Shown: one piece after another, positions 26,491-35,214 of the stretch
Layout of the letters: every line of letters begins with the position of its first letter
Position numbering within the stretch: position 1 is the stretch's first letter
NCBI RefSeq assembly: GCF_000403845.2
Contig: NZ_KE159567.1
Coordinates: 566,911 to 630,910, forward strand
Direction of reading: 5' to 3'
Origin: Eubacterium sp. 14-2
GTDB taxonomy: Bacteria > Bacillota > Clostridia > Lachnospirales > Lachnospiraceae
DNA: 64,000 nucleotides
Made by a program: the position numbers and the translations under genes
The notes under the pieces: model-generated
The model's database searches: none
Told to the model about the DNA's origin: nothing
The model's input: only the letters and a program-made list of their open reading frames with translations

Positions 26491-27561
26491 ATGAGCAACA
26501 TAACCATTAACAGAAACTTTGTTTCAACCAGAAATACCTATATCAGCCGGAATGTGCCGAAATATATTGTGATTCACGAAACAGATAATTATGCCGGAGG
26601 AGCCGGGGCCAGACGACACGCCGAAGCCCAGTTCCTGGGCCATCTTGGTACCTCGGTACAGTATTATTCCGGTTCTGACGGTATTTATCAGGCAGCGGAA
26701 CATACGGACGGGACGTATTCCATCGGAATCGAATATGGCGGTAATCATGCTGTCCGTGACGCAAATAACCGCAATACCATTAACATCGAAATCTGTGTAA
26801 ACAGCGACGGGGATTATGAAACAGCCCGTGCAAATGCCATTGCACTGGTGAAATATCTGATGGAGGAAACCGGGATTCCTGCAGACCGGGTCATCCGTCA
26901 TTTTGACGCAAAAGGGAAATACTGTCCCCGGAAGATGATGGACAGTCCGGATTTATGGGAAGATTTCAGAAAACAGATTTCCGGACAGGCCGGGGAGGAA
27001 CCGGTACAGCCGGAAAATGAGAAGCCGGAGAGACCTGCAGAAGATAATCAGAAAGAAATCTGGTATCGCGTGGGTTCCGGTTGGAAAGAGGGAATCTGTC
27101 AGAAGCAGACCGGGGCGTATCATAATAAAGATTTTGCCATTGCAGACTGTAAGCCGGGGCAGTATGTTTATGACGAAAAGGGGACCGTGATTTATTCCGG
27201 AGGAAAAGAGGAAGAAAGTGAGAAAGATAAGGATTCCGCCTGCGGCTACACACAGAAACAGTTTATCCTTGATGTGCAGAAAGCCACCGGATCCGCTGCG
27301 GATGGAATCGCTGGAGATGAGACGCTCGGAAATACGGTAACCGTGTCCGCTGTGAAAAACAGAAAACATACGGCAGTCATTTATATTCAGAAACGACTGA
27401 ATGCACTGGGGTATCACTGCGGAGAAGCAGATGGAATTGCCGGGCCGAAATTCACAGGGGCAGTCAACCGCTATCAGAAGGAGATATTGAATTATAAAAG
27501 TTCTGACGGAGAAGTTACAGCAGGAAAGAAGATGTGGAAATCTTTGCTGGGGATGATTTGA
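26491..27561 (+). CDS. Endolysin: N-acetylmuramoyl-L-alanine amidase
   Basis: 356 residues from ATG 26491 (after GGGAGG). N-terminal amidase_2/PGRP domain (about residues 1-165): VIHETDNYAGGAGARRHAEA with the first zinc His, HFDAKGKYCPRKM with later zinc ligands. After a charged linker come a wall-associated segment (about 190-240, YRVGSGWKEGICQKQTGAYH) and a peptidoglycan-binding domain (about 260-355, FILDVQKATGSAADGIAGDE and YHCGEADGIAGPKFTGAVNR). It cuts the amide between MurNAc and the stem peptide. Last gene of the late operon and of the element. Confidence 0.93.
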   Translation: MSNITINRNFVSTRNTYISRNVPKYIVIHETDNYAGGAGARRHAEAQFLGHLGTSVQYYSGSDGIYQAAEHTDGTYSIGIEYGGNHAVRDANNRNTINIEICVNSDGDYETARANAIALVKYLMEETGIPADRVIRHFDAKGKYCPRKMMDSPDLWEDFRKQISGQAGEEPVQPENEKPERPAEDNQKEIWYRVGSGWKEGICQKQTGAYHNKDFAIADCKPGQYVYDEKGTVIYSGGKEEESEKDKDSACGYTQKQFILDVQKATGSAADGIAGDETLGNTVTVSAVKNRKHTAVIYIQKRLNALGYHCGEADGIAGPKFTGAVNRYQKEILNYKSSDGEVTAGKKMWKSLLGMI

Positions 27562-27612
27562 CAGGCAGCGTTTAAAAGCGCTGCATGGAAGAGATAAAAT
27601 GCAGCCTGTATG

Positions 27613-28347
27613 TCAGTATGTGTATCCCCACTCATATGTCATAAGAAGAACAGAATCCGCAGCTTCTCCCAACAGCCCGTAATCTTTGCCTTCATACAGC
27701 AGCCCGGTCTGGTTGTCAGAAGTTTTCGGAGCCAGTGCCACGGAAACCGGATAACCCAGTTCATTTACTGCTGTCCGCACGTCGCGTACAAAATTCACGA
27801 AAGGGATTTTATCCTCCGGAAGAATGTATTCAAAATCAATGTCAACACCTTCAAAACCCCGCTCTGTGATCTGGGCACGCAGATTTGCAATCAGATTTTG
27901 TTTTGCAGTTTCATTGTTTACCACCTGAGAAATCAGGTAATTGCTGAACTGTCCCGAAGGGCCGAAAGGAGTCAGAGTCAGAACAGGAGAGGTACCGGAG
28001 GATTTTGCAGCCGAAATCATGAAAGTGTCATCCAGTGCAGGAGGAATCAGCTCGCCTTCCGTTGTAAATCCATAAGAGAAAACAAACAGTTCAGAGAGCC
28101 AGGGAAGAGTCTGTTCCAGGACCCATCTGCTGATAAAAGGGTAGGCATATCCTCCGGTAATTACTTCATAATTGCCGGCTGTCTCTGAATCAGGCGGGTT
28201 TTCCGTGGACAAAAGAAGGGCCTGCCCCACAGCCAGCGGATAAGGGTACGGGATCTGATTATTGTAAATCACAGACTGGGCAGAAATTCCGTGGGAGGCC
28301 GCAATGGTATCTACGGTATCACCGGGACGTACAATATAAATTTCCAT
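27613..28347 (-). pseudogene. N-terminal part of split LysM-GH18 spore hydrolase
   Basis: 244 residues: one LysM domain (IYIVRPGDTVDTIAASHGIS, about residues 1-46) followed by the first two thirds of a GH18 barrel. The catalytic motif is present as GVDIDFEYI (DxxDxxE), so the enzyme part is intact to the break. The frame ends at WGYTY plus a stop created by element sequence. The remaining third lies at 6871-7295 on the same strand. Together they would give about 381 residues, a normal size for a single-LysM SleL/YaaH-type protein that loosens cortex peptidoglycan in spores. The promoter side of the gene (28348 and beyond) is undisturbed. Confidence 0.93.
27617..27626. repeat. Right attachment core of the integrated element
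   Basis: TATGTGTATC, identical to 7286-7295. The element spans 20,331 bp from core to core. Excision by exchange at this core leaves one copy and the continuous codons W-G-Y-T-Y-G-P-P. Confidence 0.85.
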
Positions 28348-28488
28348 AAATGCAGAAAACCTTTTTCTTTAAAATATGAATCCGGCCGGGAAAAGTTCCC
28401 GGAGCATGTCTGAAAATTCTTTTCTTTTTCCGGAAATAATTTATAATAGAGAACAGGAAACAGATGCGGCAAAGGAAGGAGAACGGTT

Positions 28489-30600
28489 ATGGATAAATTG
28501 CTTTACGGAGCGGCATATTATGAAGAATATCTGCCTTATGACCGTCTGGAACAGGATGTGAAAATGATGGAAGAGGCAGGCATCAATACGGTGCGGATTG
28601 CAGAATCCACCTGGAGCACCTGCGAACCCAGGGAAGGCGTATTTGACTTTTCCCATGTGACGCGGGTGATTGATGCCATGGAGCAGGCGGGAATTGGCGT
28701 GATTGTGGGAACCCCTACCTATGCAGTGCCTGCCTGGATGGTGAAAAAACATCCGGAGGTGCTGGCAGTTACCAGAACAGGACGGAATCTGTACGGGCCA
28801 AGACAGAATATGGATATTACCAATCCGGATTATCTTTTCTATGGGGAACGGGTGATCCGCAGGCTGCTGGAATGCACAGCCCACAGGAAAAATGTGATTG
28901 GATTCCAGATTGACAACGAAACGAAATCCTATGGTACAGCAGGAGAGGGCGTACAGAAAAAATTTGTGGAATATCTGAAACAGGAATTTGAAGGAAATCT
29001 GGAAGCGCTGAATCGCAGATTCGGGCTGGATTACTGGAGTAACCGCATTAACTGCTGGGAAGAATTTCCCGATGTCCGCGGTACCATCAACGGCAGCCTG
29101 GGCGCTGAATTTCAGAAGTTTCAGAGGAAACTGGTGTCAGAATTTCTGGAATGGCAGGCGGAAATTATCAAAGAATATAAAAGGCCGGAACAGTTTATTA
29201 CCCACAATTTTGACTTTGAATGGCGGGGATATTCCTATGGCGTACAGCCGGAGGTAAACCAGTTTGAGGCGGCAGGCAGTGTGACCATTGCAGGAGCAGA
29301 TATTTACCATCCGTCTCAGGATTTGCTCACCGGGGAGGAAATTGCGTTTGGAGGGGATTTGATTCGTTCTGTAAAGAGGGGAAATTATCTGATACTGGAG
29401 ACAGAGGCACAGGGATTTCCGGCATGGACTCCCTATCCGGGGCAGCTTCGTCTGCAGGCCTACAGCCACATTGCTTCCGGGGCAAACAGCGTGATGTACT
29501 GGCACTGGCATTCTCTGCATAATGCAGTGGAAACATACTGGAAAGGACTTTTAAGTCACGATTTTGCGGAAAACGATACCTGGCGGGAGGCAAAAATTAT
29601 CGGCGGGGAATTTAAAAGGCTTGGAAGTCATCTGGTGAATCTGCAGAAACGAAACCAGGCGGCAATCCTGGTGAGTAATGAGGCTCTGACCGGACTGGAC
29701 TGGTTCCTGATAGACGCAGACCCGGCCAGTCCGGGGCAGACAGCTTATAATGACGTGGTGCGCTGGCTTTATAACCGGCTGTACCGCATGAATGTGGAAT
29801 GTGATTTTCTGTATCCGGAGTCGGAAGAACTGGAGCAATACAGCCTGATTTTTGTGCCCGCCCTTTATGCCGCGCCGGAAAAACTGCTGCGCCGGCTCAA
29901 TGAATATGTGAAACAGGGCGGCTGTTTGCTGGTGACTTTCAAATCTGCATTTGCCGATGAATATCTGAAAGTATATCATGATACCCAGCCAGCTGTGATT
30001 CGGGAATGCCTGGGAGTGGAATATCAGCAGTTTGCATTTCCCAGGAATGTTACGCTGCGAAGTGATTTTTATCAGGCGGATGCCTGTCAGGTTCACACTT
30101 TCATGGAATTGCTGGAAGCGAAAGAGGCAGAACCGCTGGCCTTTTATGAACATGAGAGCTGGGGCCCGCGTCCGGCTGTTACCCGCAGCCGCTATGGAAA
30201 AGGTACGGCCACTTACCTGGGCTGCATGGTGGAGGATGAAATGCTGGATCGGATCCTGGAGGATGTGCTGACACAGGCTGGAATTCCAGGAGAACCGGAA
30301 AGATTTCCGGTGATTGTCCGAAAGGGGAAAAATGATTTGGGAAAAGAAGTGGTATTTTATCTGAATTATTCTGCTCAGACCCAAAAAACGGTCTGGCGGG
30401 GAGAAAAGGCAGTGGAGCTTGTCAGGGGAGATGAAATCTGTCCGGGGGAGGAGCTGGAAATAGCGCCCTGGAACCTGTGTATTGTAGAAAAAACCATTCC
30501 TGACCCAGGAACCCTGTCCCGGCGAAAGGGTGCGGAGGAGTGGGAGAAAAGTAATGAAAAATGTGGAAATATGGTTGCAAATTGTGGGGAAAAAGAATAA
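28489..30600 (+). CDS. GH42 beta-galactosidase
   Basis: 703 residues, cytoplasmic (no signal peptide). Family 42 features: the opening YGAAYYEEYLPYDRLEQDV, the acid/base Glu144 in GFQIDNETKS and the likely nucleophile Glu304 in LETEAQGFPAW, followed by SVMYWHWHSLHNAVETYWKG. A trimerisation domain (about residues 390-600) and a short C-terminal beta domain follow. It would hydrolyse terminal beta-galactosides taken up by the cell. GGAGAACGG precedes the ATG. Single gene here; no sugar transporter adjoins it on the same strand. An inverted repeat CCGGGAA/TTCCCGG (28385-28401) upstream may be an operator or the terminator of a divergent leader. Confidence 0.93.
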   Translation: MDKLLYGAAYYEEYLPYDRLEQDVKMMEEAGINTVRIAESTWSTCEPREGVFDFSHVTRVIDAMEQAGIGVIVGTPTYAVPAWMVKKHPEVLAVTRTGRNLYGPRQNMDITNPDYLFYGERVIRRLLECTAHRKNVIGFQIDNETKSYGTAGEGVQKKFVEYLKQEFEGNLEALNRRFGLDYWSNRINCWEEFPDVRGTINGSLGAEFQKFQRKLVSEFLEWQAEIIKEYKRPEQFITHNFDFEWRGYSYGVQPEVNQFEAAGSVTIAGADIYHPSQDLLTGEEIAFGGDLIRSVKRGNYLILETEAQGFPAWTPYPGQLRLQAYSHIASGANSVMYWHWHSLHNAVETYWKGLLSHDFAENDTWREAKIIGGEFKRLGSHLVNLQKRNQAAILVSNEALTGLDWFLIDADPASPGQTAYNDVVRWLYNRLYRMNVECDFLYPESEELEQYSLIFVPALYAAPEKLLRRLNEYVKQGGCLLVTFKSAFADEYLKVYHDTQPAVIRECLGVEYQQFAFPRNVTLRSDFYQADACQVHTFMELLEAKEAEPLAFYEHESWGPRPAVTRSRYGKGTATYLGCMVEDEMLDRILEDVLTQAGIPGEPERFPVIVRKGKNDLGKEVVFYLNYSAQTQKTVWRGEKAVELVRGDEICPGEELEIAPWNLCIVEKTIPDPGTLSRRKGAEEWEKSNEKCGNMVANCGEKE

Positions 30601-30669
30601 AATCTAACTAAGATTTGTACAAAGGGCAGGAAATGTATAAAATAAGGAGTGGTATGGAGGGTTTGTATC

Positions 30670-32613
30670 ATGGAAATAGGTAAGTTGAATTCAGGGCTGG
30701 TTTATACCAATGAAGAATGCATTGGATGTAATCACTGTATTTCGGTCTGTCCGGTTTTTGAGGCGAATTATTCTCTGACCAAAGACGGAAAAGATCTGAT
30801 TTATGTCAACGGAGACGCCTGTATCCATTGCGGTGCGTGTATTGATGCCTGTCACCATCATGCAAGGGATTTTCGGGATGATACGGAACAGTTTCTGGAG
30901 GATCTGAAGAAGGGAGAGTCCATCAGCCTTCTGGTGGCGCCTGCGTTTATAGCAAATTATCCCGGACAGTATGGAAAAGTGCTTGGATATCTGAAAAGCC
31001 TTGGGGCAAAACATGTAATCAGTGTGAGTTTCGGGGCGGATATTACCACCTGGGGATATCTGAATTATATTGCAGAAAAGAATTTTACCGGAGGAATTTC
31101 ACAGCCCTGTCCCGCAATTGTGGACTATATCGAGAAATATGTACCTGATCTGATTTCCAGAATAGTTCCGGTGCACAGTCCCATGATGTGTGCGGCAATT
31201 TATGCGAAAAAATACATGAATATTACAGATAAACTGGCTTTTATCGGTCCCTGTATTGCGAAGAAATCAGAAATCATGCGTCCGGACAACCGCCCGTATG
31301 TTTCTTATAATGTGACCTTTCATCATCTGATGAATGCGCTGAAAGGAGTAAACCTGTCTTCTTACAGTGCGGTGGACGAGCTGGAGTACGGACTGGGCAG
31401 CGTATATCCTCAGCCAGGAGGATTAAAGGAAAATGTGGAACATTTTCTGGGGAAAGATGTGATGGTCCGTCAGATTGAAGGGGAAAGCCATGCCTATCAT
31501 TTTCTGAAAGGATATGCAAAACGTGTAAAGAGCGGCAGACAGCTTCCCTTTATGGTAGATGCGCTGAACTGCGCCAACGGGTGCCTGCACGGAACAGGGG
31601 TGGAGCCGGAAACCCTGGAAAATGACGATGTGCTGTTTGAGATTAACAACCAGAGAAATAAGGCCAAATCCGGCAAACAGGATAAGAAAAAGGATAAAAA
31701 CAATCCATGGGGAAAAGGGCTTACATACGAAAAGCGACTTGCGAATTTTAACGCACAGTTTGCAGAACTGAAACTGGAAGATTTTATATGCAGATATGAA
31801 AATAAACATATGGCAGCTTCTGTAAATGAACATCAGGTGGAAGCCGGTTTTGAAGATATGAAGAAAGACACCAGGGAAAAGAGGGAGATTGACTGCGGCG
31901 CCTGCGGATATGAAAGCTGCCGTCAGATGGCGGAGGCTGTTGCCCTGGGACTGAACCGGAAAGAAAACTGTATGCATTATGAGAAGAATGCGCTGCAGGA
32001 AGAACAGGAACGTATGCGCGAAATTACGGAACAGCTTCGGGAATCCCAGAAAAGGAAACAGATTCTGTACCAGGAAATTATGAATGATTTTCAGCAGATA
32101 AAAACTGCCATGGGAGAACTGGCTGAGGGAAATCAGTGTTCTGCTGAGGATGCCACCAGAATTGCTCAGGCAGTGGGCGGAATGTCTTCTTTTACGGAAA
32201 TGCTGCGGGGCTCCATGCAGCAGGTGGTGGATGCGGTGCAGGGATATGATGTCATGAATGAATCCATTATTAAAATATCCAACCAGACCGGTATGCTGGC
32301 GCTGAATGCGGGGATTGAGGCTGCAAGAAGCGGGGAAGCCGGGAAAGGATTTGCAGTGATTGCAAACCGCGTCCGGGATTTGTCAGAACAGACCAAGGCA
32401 GCAGTTGCCACGGGAAAGGAGCAGAGTACCATTCTGATTCCGGCCATACAGAAACTGGATGATGAAACAGTGCAGTTTGTACAGAATATTGAAAACATCA
32501 ACGATGGGACTTCCGCACTTGCGGCCAGCAGCCAGGAGATCGCTGCACAGACGGAAATGATTGACGAGGTAGTGAACCGCATGGCAGAAAAAATGAAAGA
32601 AGTGGTGGACTGA
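30670..32613 (+). CDS. Soluble [FeFe]-hydrogenase-like sensor fused to MCP domain
   Basis: 647 residues. N-terminal 2x[4Fe-4S] ferredoxin ([14 protein letters not shown] and [14 protein letters not shown]), then an H-cluster-like domain with the three motifs [17 protein letters not shown] and [12 protein letters not shown], then a CxxC Fe-S domain (CGACGYESC...C, about residues 405-440), a coiled coil, and a methyl-accepting chemotaxis signalling hairpin ([22 protein letters not shown] core, about 530-560). No membrane segment. The cluster-binding cysteines are kept, but the proton-transfer cysteine of TSCCP is replaced (QPCP), as in sensory hydrogenases. It probably senses H2 or redox state and signals through the MCP tip. 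ATG 30670 follows GGAGG; the earlier GTG-type start at 30649 is less likely. Confidence 0.88.
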   Translation: MEIGKLNSGLVYTNEECIGCNHCISVCPVFEANYSLTKDGKDLIYVNGDACIHCGACIDACHHHARDFRDDTEQFLEDLKKGESISLLVAPAFIANYPGQYGKVLGYLKSLGAKHVISVSFGADITTWGYLNYIAEKNFTGGISQPCPAIVDYIEKYVPDLISRIVPVHSPMMCAAIYAKKYMNITDKLAFIGPCIAKKSEIMRPDNRPYVSYNVTFHHLMNALKGVNLSSYSAVDELEYGLGSVYPQPGGLKENVEHFLGKDVMVRQIEGESHAYHFLKGYAKRVKSGRQLPFMVDALNCANGCLHGTGVEPETLENDDVLFEINNQRNKAKSGKQDKKKDKNNPWGKGLTYEKRLANFNAQFAELKLEDFICRYENKHMAASVNEHQVEAGFEDMKKDTREKREIDCGACGYESCRQMAEAVALGLNRKENCMHYEKNALQEEQERMREITEQLRESQKRKQILYQEIMNDFQQIKTAMGELAEGNQCSAEDATRIAQAVGGMSSFTEMLRGSMQQVVDAVQGYDVMNESIIKISNQTGMLALNAGIEAARSGEAGKGFAVIANRVRDLSEQTKAAVATGKEQSTILIPAIQKLDDETVQFVQNIENINDGTSALAASSQEIAAQTEMIDEVVNRMAEKMKEVVD

Positions 32614-32649
32614 CAGTATTTCGGAAAAGAGATTCTGGCAGAAGAAAAG

Positions 32650-32697
32650 AATCCGCAGCATACGAATGGGATGTGAATCACTGGTATGCTGCGGATT
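32650..32697 (+). terminator. Terminator behind the hydrogenase-like sensor
   Basis: AATCCGCAGCATAC (32650-32663) pairs with GTATGCTGCGGATT (32684-32697), then TTCTTTTT. The loop is 20 bases. Confidence 0.85.
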
Positions 32698-32700
32698 TTC

Positions 32701-32848
32701 TTTTTATCTTACCGGAAATATCTTGTCATGCTAACGTGTGAAAGTATTTCCGGTAAGATAAAAAACAATTATGCGCAGCTCGCGGGGTCGATGTTTATTG
32801 CTGCGCAATCCGCTCGCGCGCGGAGAATGCGCATAGCGCATTCTTTTA
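32701..32848. repeat. Three-hairpin intergenic repeat, copy 1
   Basis: First hairpin: perfect 20-bp inverted repeat (32701-32720 with 32745-32764; core TACCGGAAATA / TATTTCCGGTA). Second: GCGCAGC...GCTGCGC, 7-bp stem. Third: AGAATGCGC (32824-32832), loop ATA, GCGCATTCT (32836-32844), then TTT. A second copy with the same plan but different stem sequences lies at 52234-52362. No protein is encoded. The paired changes suggest that structure is kept. Confidence 0.7.
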
Positions 32849-32861
32849 ACAATAAAAACTT

Positions 32862-33641
32862 TTACCGGAAATCAGGGTTTTGCCGGAGCAGGAACAGGGC
32901 CAGGAGGCAGAGTGCCAGAAAAGAGAAACATCCTGTCAGACTCTGGTAGTAGTTTATCAGAACAGGGCAGTCCCGGAAACGGAAGATGATTTCAAACTGC
33001 AGGCCCATGTTTTTCCATAAGGTTCCCCAGCCCTCCAGATCTGACCATGTTCCGGGCAGAACCCACAGGGGAAATTCTGCTGTTTCAGAAAACAGTTCCA
33101 TCTTTAAAAATCCAAGGTACACCAAAAGGCAGAGAAGAAAGGGCCATCCGGCACGGAAATGGAGAGAGGATTTTTTTAATTTTAAAAGAAAGAACAGAGC
33201 CATACCGGTAAAGAACAGAGCTGTTATTACATAAACCATCCATTTCAGCAGGTTTACGTCAATTTTTTCATCGTAGCCTGAAAAAAGGGATTCCGTTTCC
33301 TGGAAGTTCCGGGAATGACAGCTTTGGATTGTTACAATGGAAAGTTCATGGGAGGAATTCCATGTGTGGAACCCGGCAGAATTTTTGACGGAACTGGCGG
33401 TGTTCTGTTTTCGGAAAGATTCCTCTCTGTTTACGGGAAAGATTTCATGGCTGATATGCTGTGTTTCACATGTCTCCATCAGCCCCCGGAGAGAAACAGA
33501 ATCCTGATAAAACAGATATGTAAAATTTTCTTCCCGGCTGTTCAGTTCCCGAAAGTGAATGTGAAACTGCAGGAAACTGAAAAGAAACAGGGCTGCGGAC
33601 AGAAATATTTTCAGATGCAGGAAAAATCTGTGTGTGGTCAG
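32862..33641 (-). CDS. Membrane protein, probable CTG start
   Basis: 259 residues if started at CTG 33641, where CTGA overlaps the stop of the HlyD-like gene. That start gives an N-terminal membrane helix (FLHLKIFLSAALFLFSFLQF), about 100 extracellular residues, then three more helices (WMVYVITALFFTGMALFFLL, FLLCLLVYLGFLKM, FLALCLLALFLLR). The first ATG in frame (33479) would remove the first helix and leave a 160-base untranslated gap inside an otherwise gapless operon, so I prefer CTG. No ATG, GTG or TTG lies in between. Last gene of an ABC importer/HlyD operon. Function unknown; no family recognised. Confidence 0.65.
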   Translation of the reverse strand: MTTHRFFLHLKIFLSAALFLFSFLQFHIHFRELNSREENFTYLFYQDSVSLRGLMETCETQHISHEIFPVNREESFRKQNTASSVKNSAGFHTWNSSHELSIVTIQSCHSRNFQETESLFSGYDEKIDVNLLKWMVYVITALFFTGMALFFLLKLKKSSLHFRAGWPFLLCLLVYLGFLKMELFSETAEFPLWVLPGTWSDLEGWGTLWKNMGLQFEIIFRFRDCPVLINYYQSLTGCFSFLALCLLALFLLRQNPDFR

Positions 33642-35209
33642 TCTTCGATTATCCGTATGCGATCACCTTCCTTTACAGCCTTGCTGGCATTTACGATAAT
33701 CTGGTCTGTGGGGGAAAGAGAGCCTTCCACTGCTGCGTACTGGCTGTTTTTTTCCAGAATGGTGACCGGCACATATTCGGCGGTGGAACAAAGGCCCAGA
33801 ATAGTGGGGCTTTCTGTGACTCTTATGACAAAATCCCCGGATTCCCCGCTGTGCAGAGCCGACAGAGGAATGCAGCAGGGCCAGATTTTGCTTTCGCTGG
33901 TTAAATCCAGAACTGCTTCCCCAGGCCGGGAAAATTCCTGGTCATTCAGGTCAGCGGTAATCCGGCAGGAGTTGTTTTCATCCTTTGAAACATTTGTGAT
34001 TTTTACGGTTTTCTCAGGGGTACTGTCATTCTGCATTCGAAGAATGCCTTCCATGTTTTCTTCCAGGCAAATCATTCCGGTGCTGTCGGCAGGACGTCTG
34101 GCCCAACTGCTGCCATATGACATATCTTCCTCCGGGACGGTTTCATCCAGTATGCCTTCAAACCGGAAAGACTGGCTGAAATCTCCGAGAATTATGACGG
34201 GTTCCGGGGAGGTAATGCTTCCGGTGGAAATGGAGCATTCCAGAATCTGGCCGTCGTATTCAGAGTAAACTTTGCCTTCTGCCTCCCTCAGTTCCTTTAA
34301 TTCCTGTAAAGTATGAATCAGATTTTCCTGATCTGACCGGAGCAGCTGGGCAGAGTGGTCCTGCGTCAGAGGGAGGCTGGCATCCTCAATCTGACGGGCG
34401 GCAGCTTTCAGAGATGTGTTTTGGGCAGCCACAGCTTCTTCATAGTGTTTCTGTTTTTCCTGACAGATCTGTTCTAACTCTTCCCGTTTCCTGTTCCAGG
34501 CAGAAAGAGGATTTTCTTCTCCAGTCCGGCTGATTTTCTGAGAATCCTGGTTTTCATCTGTAAGACCAGGCTCCTGAGGATCCTGGCTTTCATCAGTAAG
34601 ACCGGGCTCCTGAGAATCGGGACCGCCTGTTTCCGTATCTGATTTTTGAGAATTCAGGGTTTCCTCCGGTTTTTGACTTTCATGCACAGCCAGATCATTT
34701 CTGGCCTGTTCCAGTTCATGACGGGCGGCAGTTACAGCCGATTCGGCCTCTGCTGATGTATGATTATAATCCTCCCTGGCCCGGTTTAAATTAAGCTCAT
34801 GCTGCCGGGCCTGGCTGTTTTGGGAGGATTCCAGATCTCTGATCTGAAGTTCCAGCTTTTTAAGTTCCTGCTCTGTTTTTCGGATATTGTCACTGAGGTC
34901 TTTGGGGTCTGCGGAAAACAAAAGGTCTCCCTTTGCCACAATATCGTTTTTCTGCACCTGTACCTGCCCGATTCTGAGATTCTCAGGACAGTAAACAGCC
35001 CGTTGCTGTTTGGGAACAATATTTCCCTGGATTTCCAGCGGATACTGCAGTGCCATGGTCTCCGTGGAGGTTACCTGAACCTGGGGAAGCATAAAGGAAT
35101 CAGCAGCCCTGGATATGACAGTCATGACAGCCATTCCCACAAGAAAAACGGATATGGCATGAAACTGCCGGTTCTGGAAAAATGTTCTGGGGTATGATTT
35201 TAATTTCAT
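33638..35209 (-). CDS. HlyD/RND-adaptor-like membrane protein
   Basis: 523 residues. One N-terminal membrane helix (HAISVFLVGMAVMTVISRAA), a lipoyl-like strand region (IQGNIVPKQQRAVYCPENLR, VQKNDIVAKGDLLFSA), a long coiled coil (about residues 100-310) interrupted by an acidic Gln/Pro repeat (SQEPGLTDESQDPQEPGLTD), then the second lipoyl half and barrel. These are the features of HlyD-type periplasmic adaptors, which in Firmicutes work with ABC exporters. Here it is placed behind importer permeases, with a five-base gap, which is unusual. It may serve as an extracytoplasmic scaffold or belong to an unseen exporter. Confidence 0.8.
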   Translation of the reverse strand: MKLKSYPRTFFQNRQFHAISVFLVGMAVMTVISRAADSFMLPQVQVTSTETMALQYPLEIQGNIVPKQQRAVYCPENLRIGQVQVQKNDIVAKGDLLFSADPKDLSDNIRKTEQELKKLELQIRDLESSQNSQARQHELNLNRAREDYNHTSAEAESAVTAARHELEQARNDLAVHESQKPEETLNSQKSDTETGGPDSQEPGLTDESQDPQEPGLTDENQDSQKISRTGEENPLSAWNRKREELEQICQEKQKHYEEAVAAQNTSLKAAARQIEDASLPLTQDHSAQLLRSDQENLIHTLQELKELREAEGKVYSEYDGQILECSISTGSITSPEPVIILGDFSQSFRFEGILDETVPEEDMSYGSSWARRPADSTGMICLEENMEGILRMQNDSTPEKTVKITNVSKDENNSCRITADLNDQEFSRPGEAVLDLTSESKIWPCCIPLSALHSGESGDFVIRVTESPTILGLCSTAEYVPVTILEKNSQYAAVEGSLSPTDQIIVNASKAVKEGDRIRIIED

Positions 35210-35214
35210 GTAAT

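Larger units (their letters stand above)
7286..27626. mobile_element. 20.3-kb integrating tailocin element inside a spore gene
   Basis: The segment is bounded by identical 10-bp cores and splits one gene. From left to right it carries a large serine recombinase, an ImmA-like protease, an XRE repressor, a late regulator, tail terminator, sheath, tube, a moron lipoprotein, chaperone, tape measure, LysM baseplate protein, hub, further baseplate proteins, fibre shufflon, holin and amidase. I find no terminase, portal, capsid, protease, head-tail connector or replication gene, and there is no space for them: the tail terminator follows the late promoter directly. This gene content matches headless contractile particles (R-type tailocins such as PBSX-like or diffocin-like loci), here combined with an integrase. 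Alternatively it is a defective prophage that lost its head genes, but the gene order is compact and intact. Confidence 0.88.

Noticed and set aside
7286-27626. Complete prophage
   Set aside because: No terminase, portal, capsid, protease, connector or replication genes are present between the regulators and the tail genes.
28376-28561. Short frame before the GH42 gene
   Set aside because: No ribosome site and it overlaps the clear start of the beta-galactosidase in another frame.
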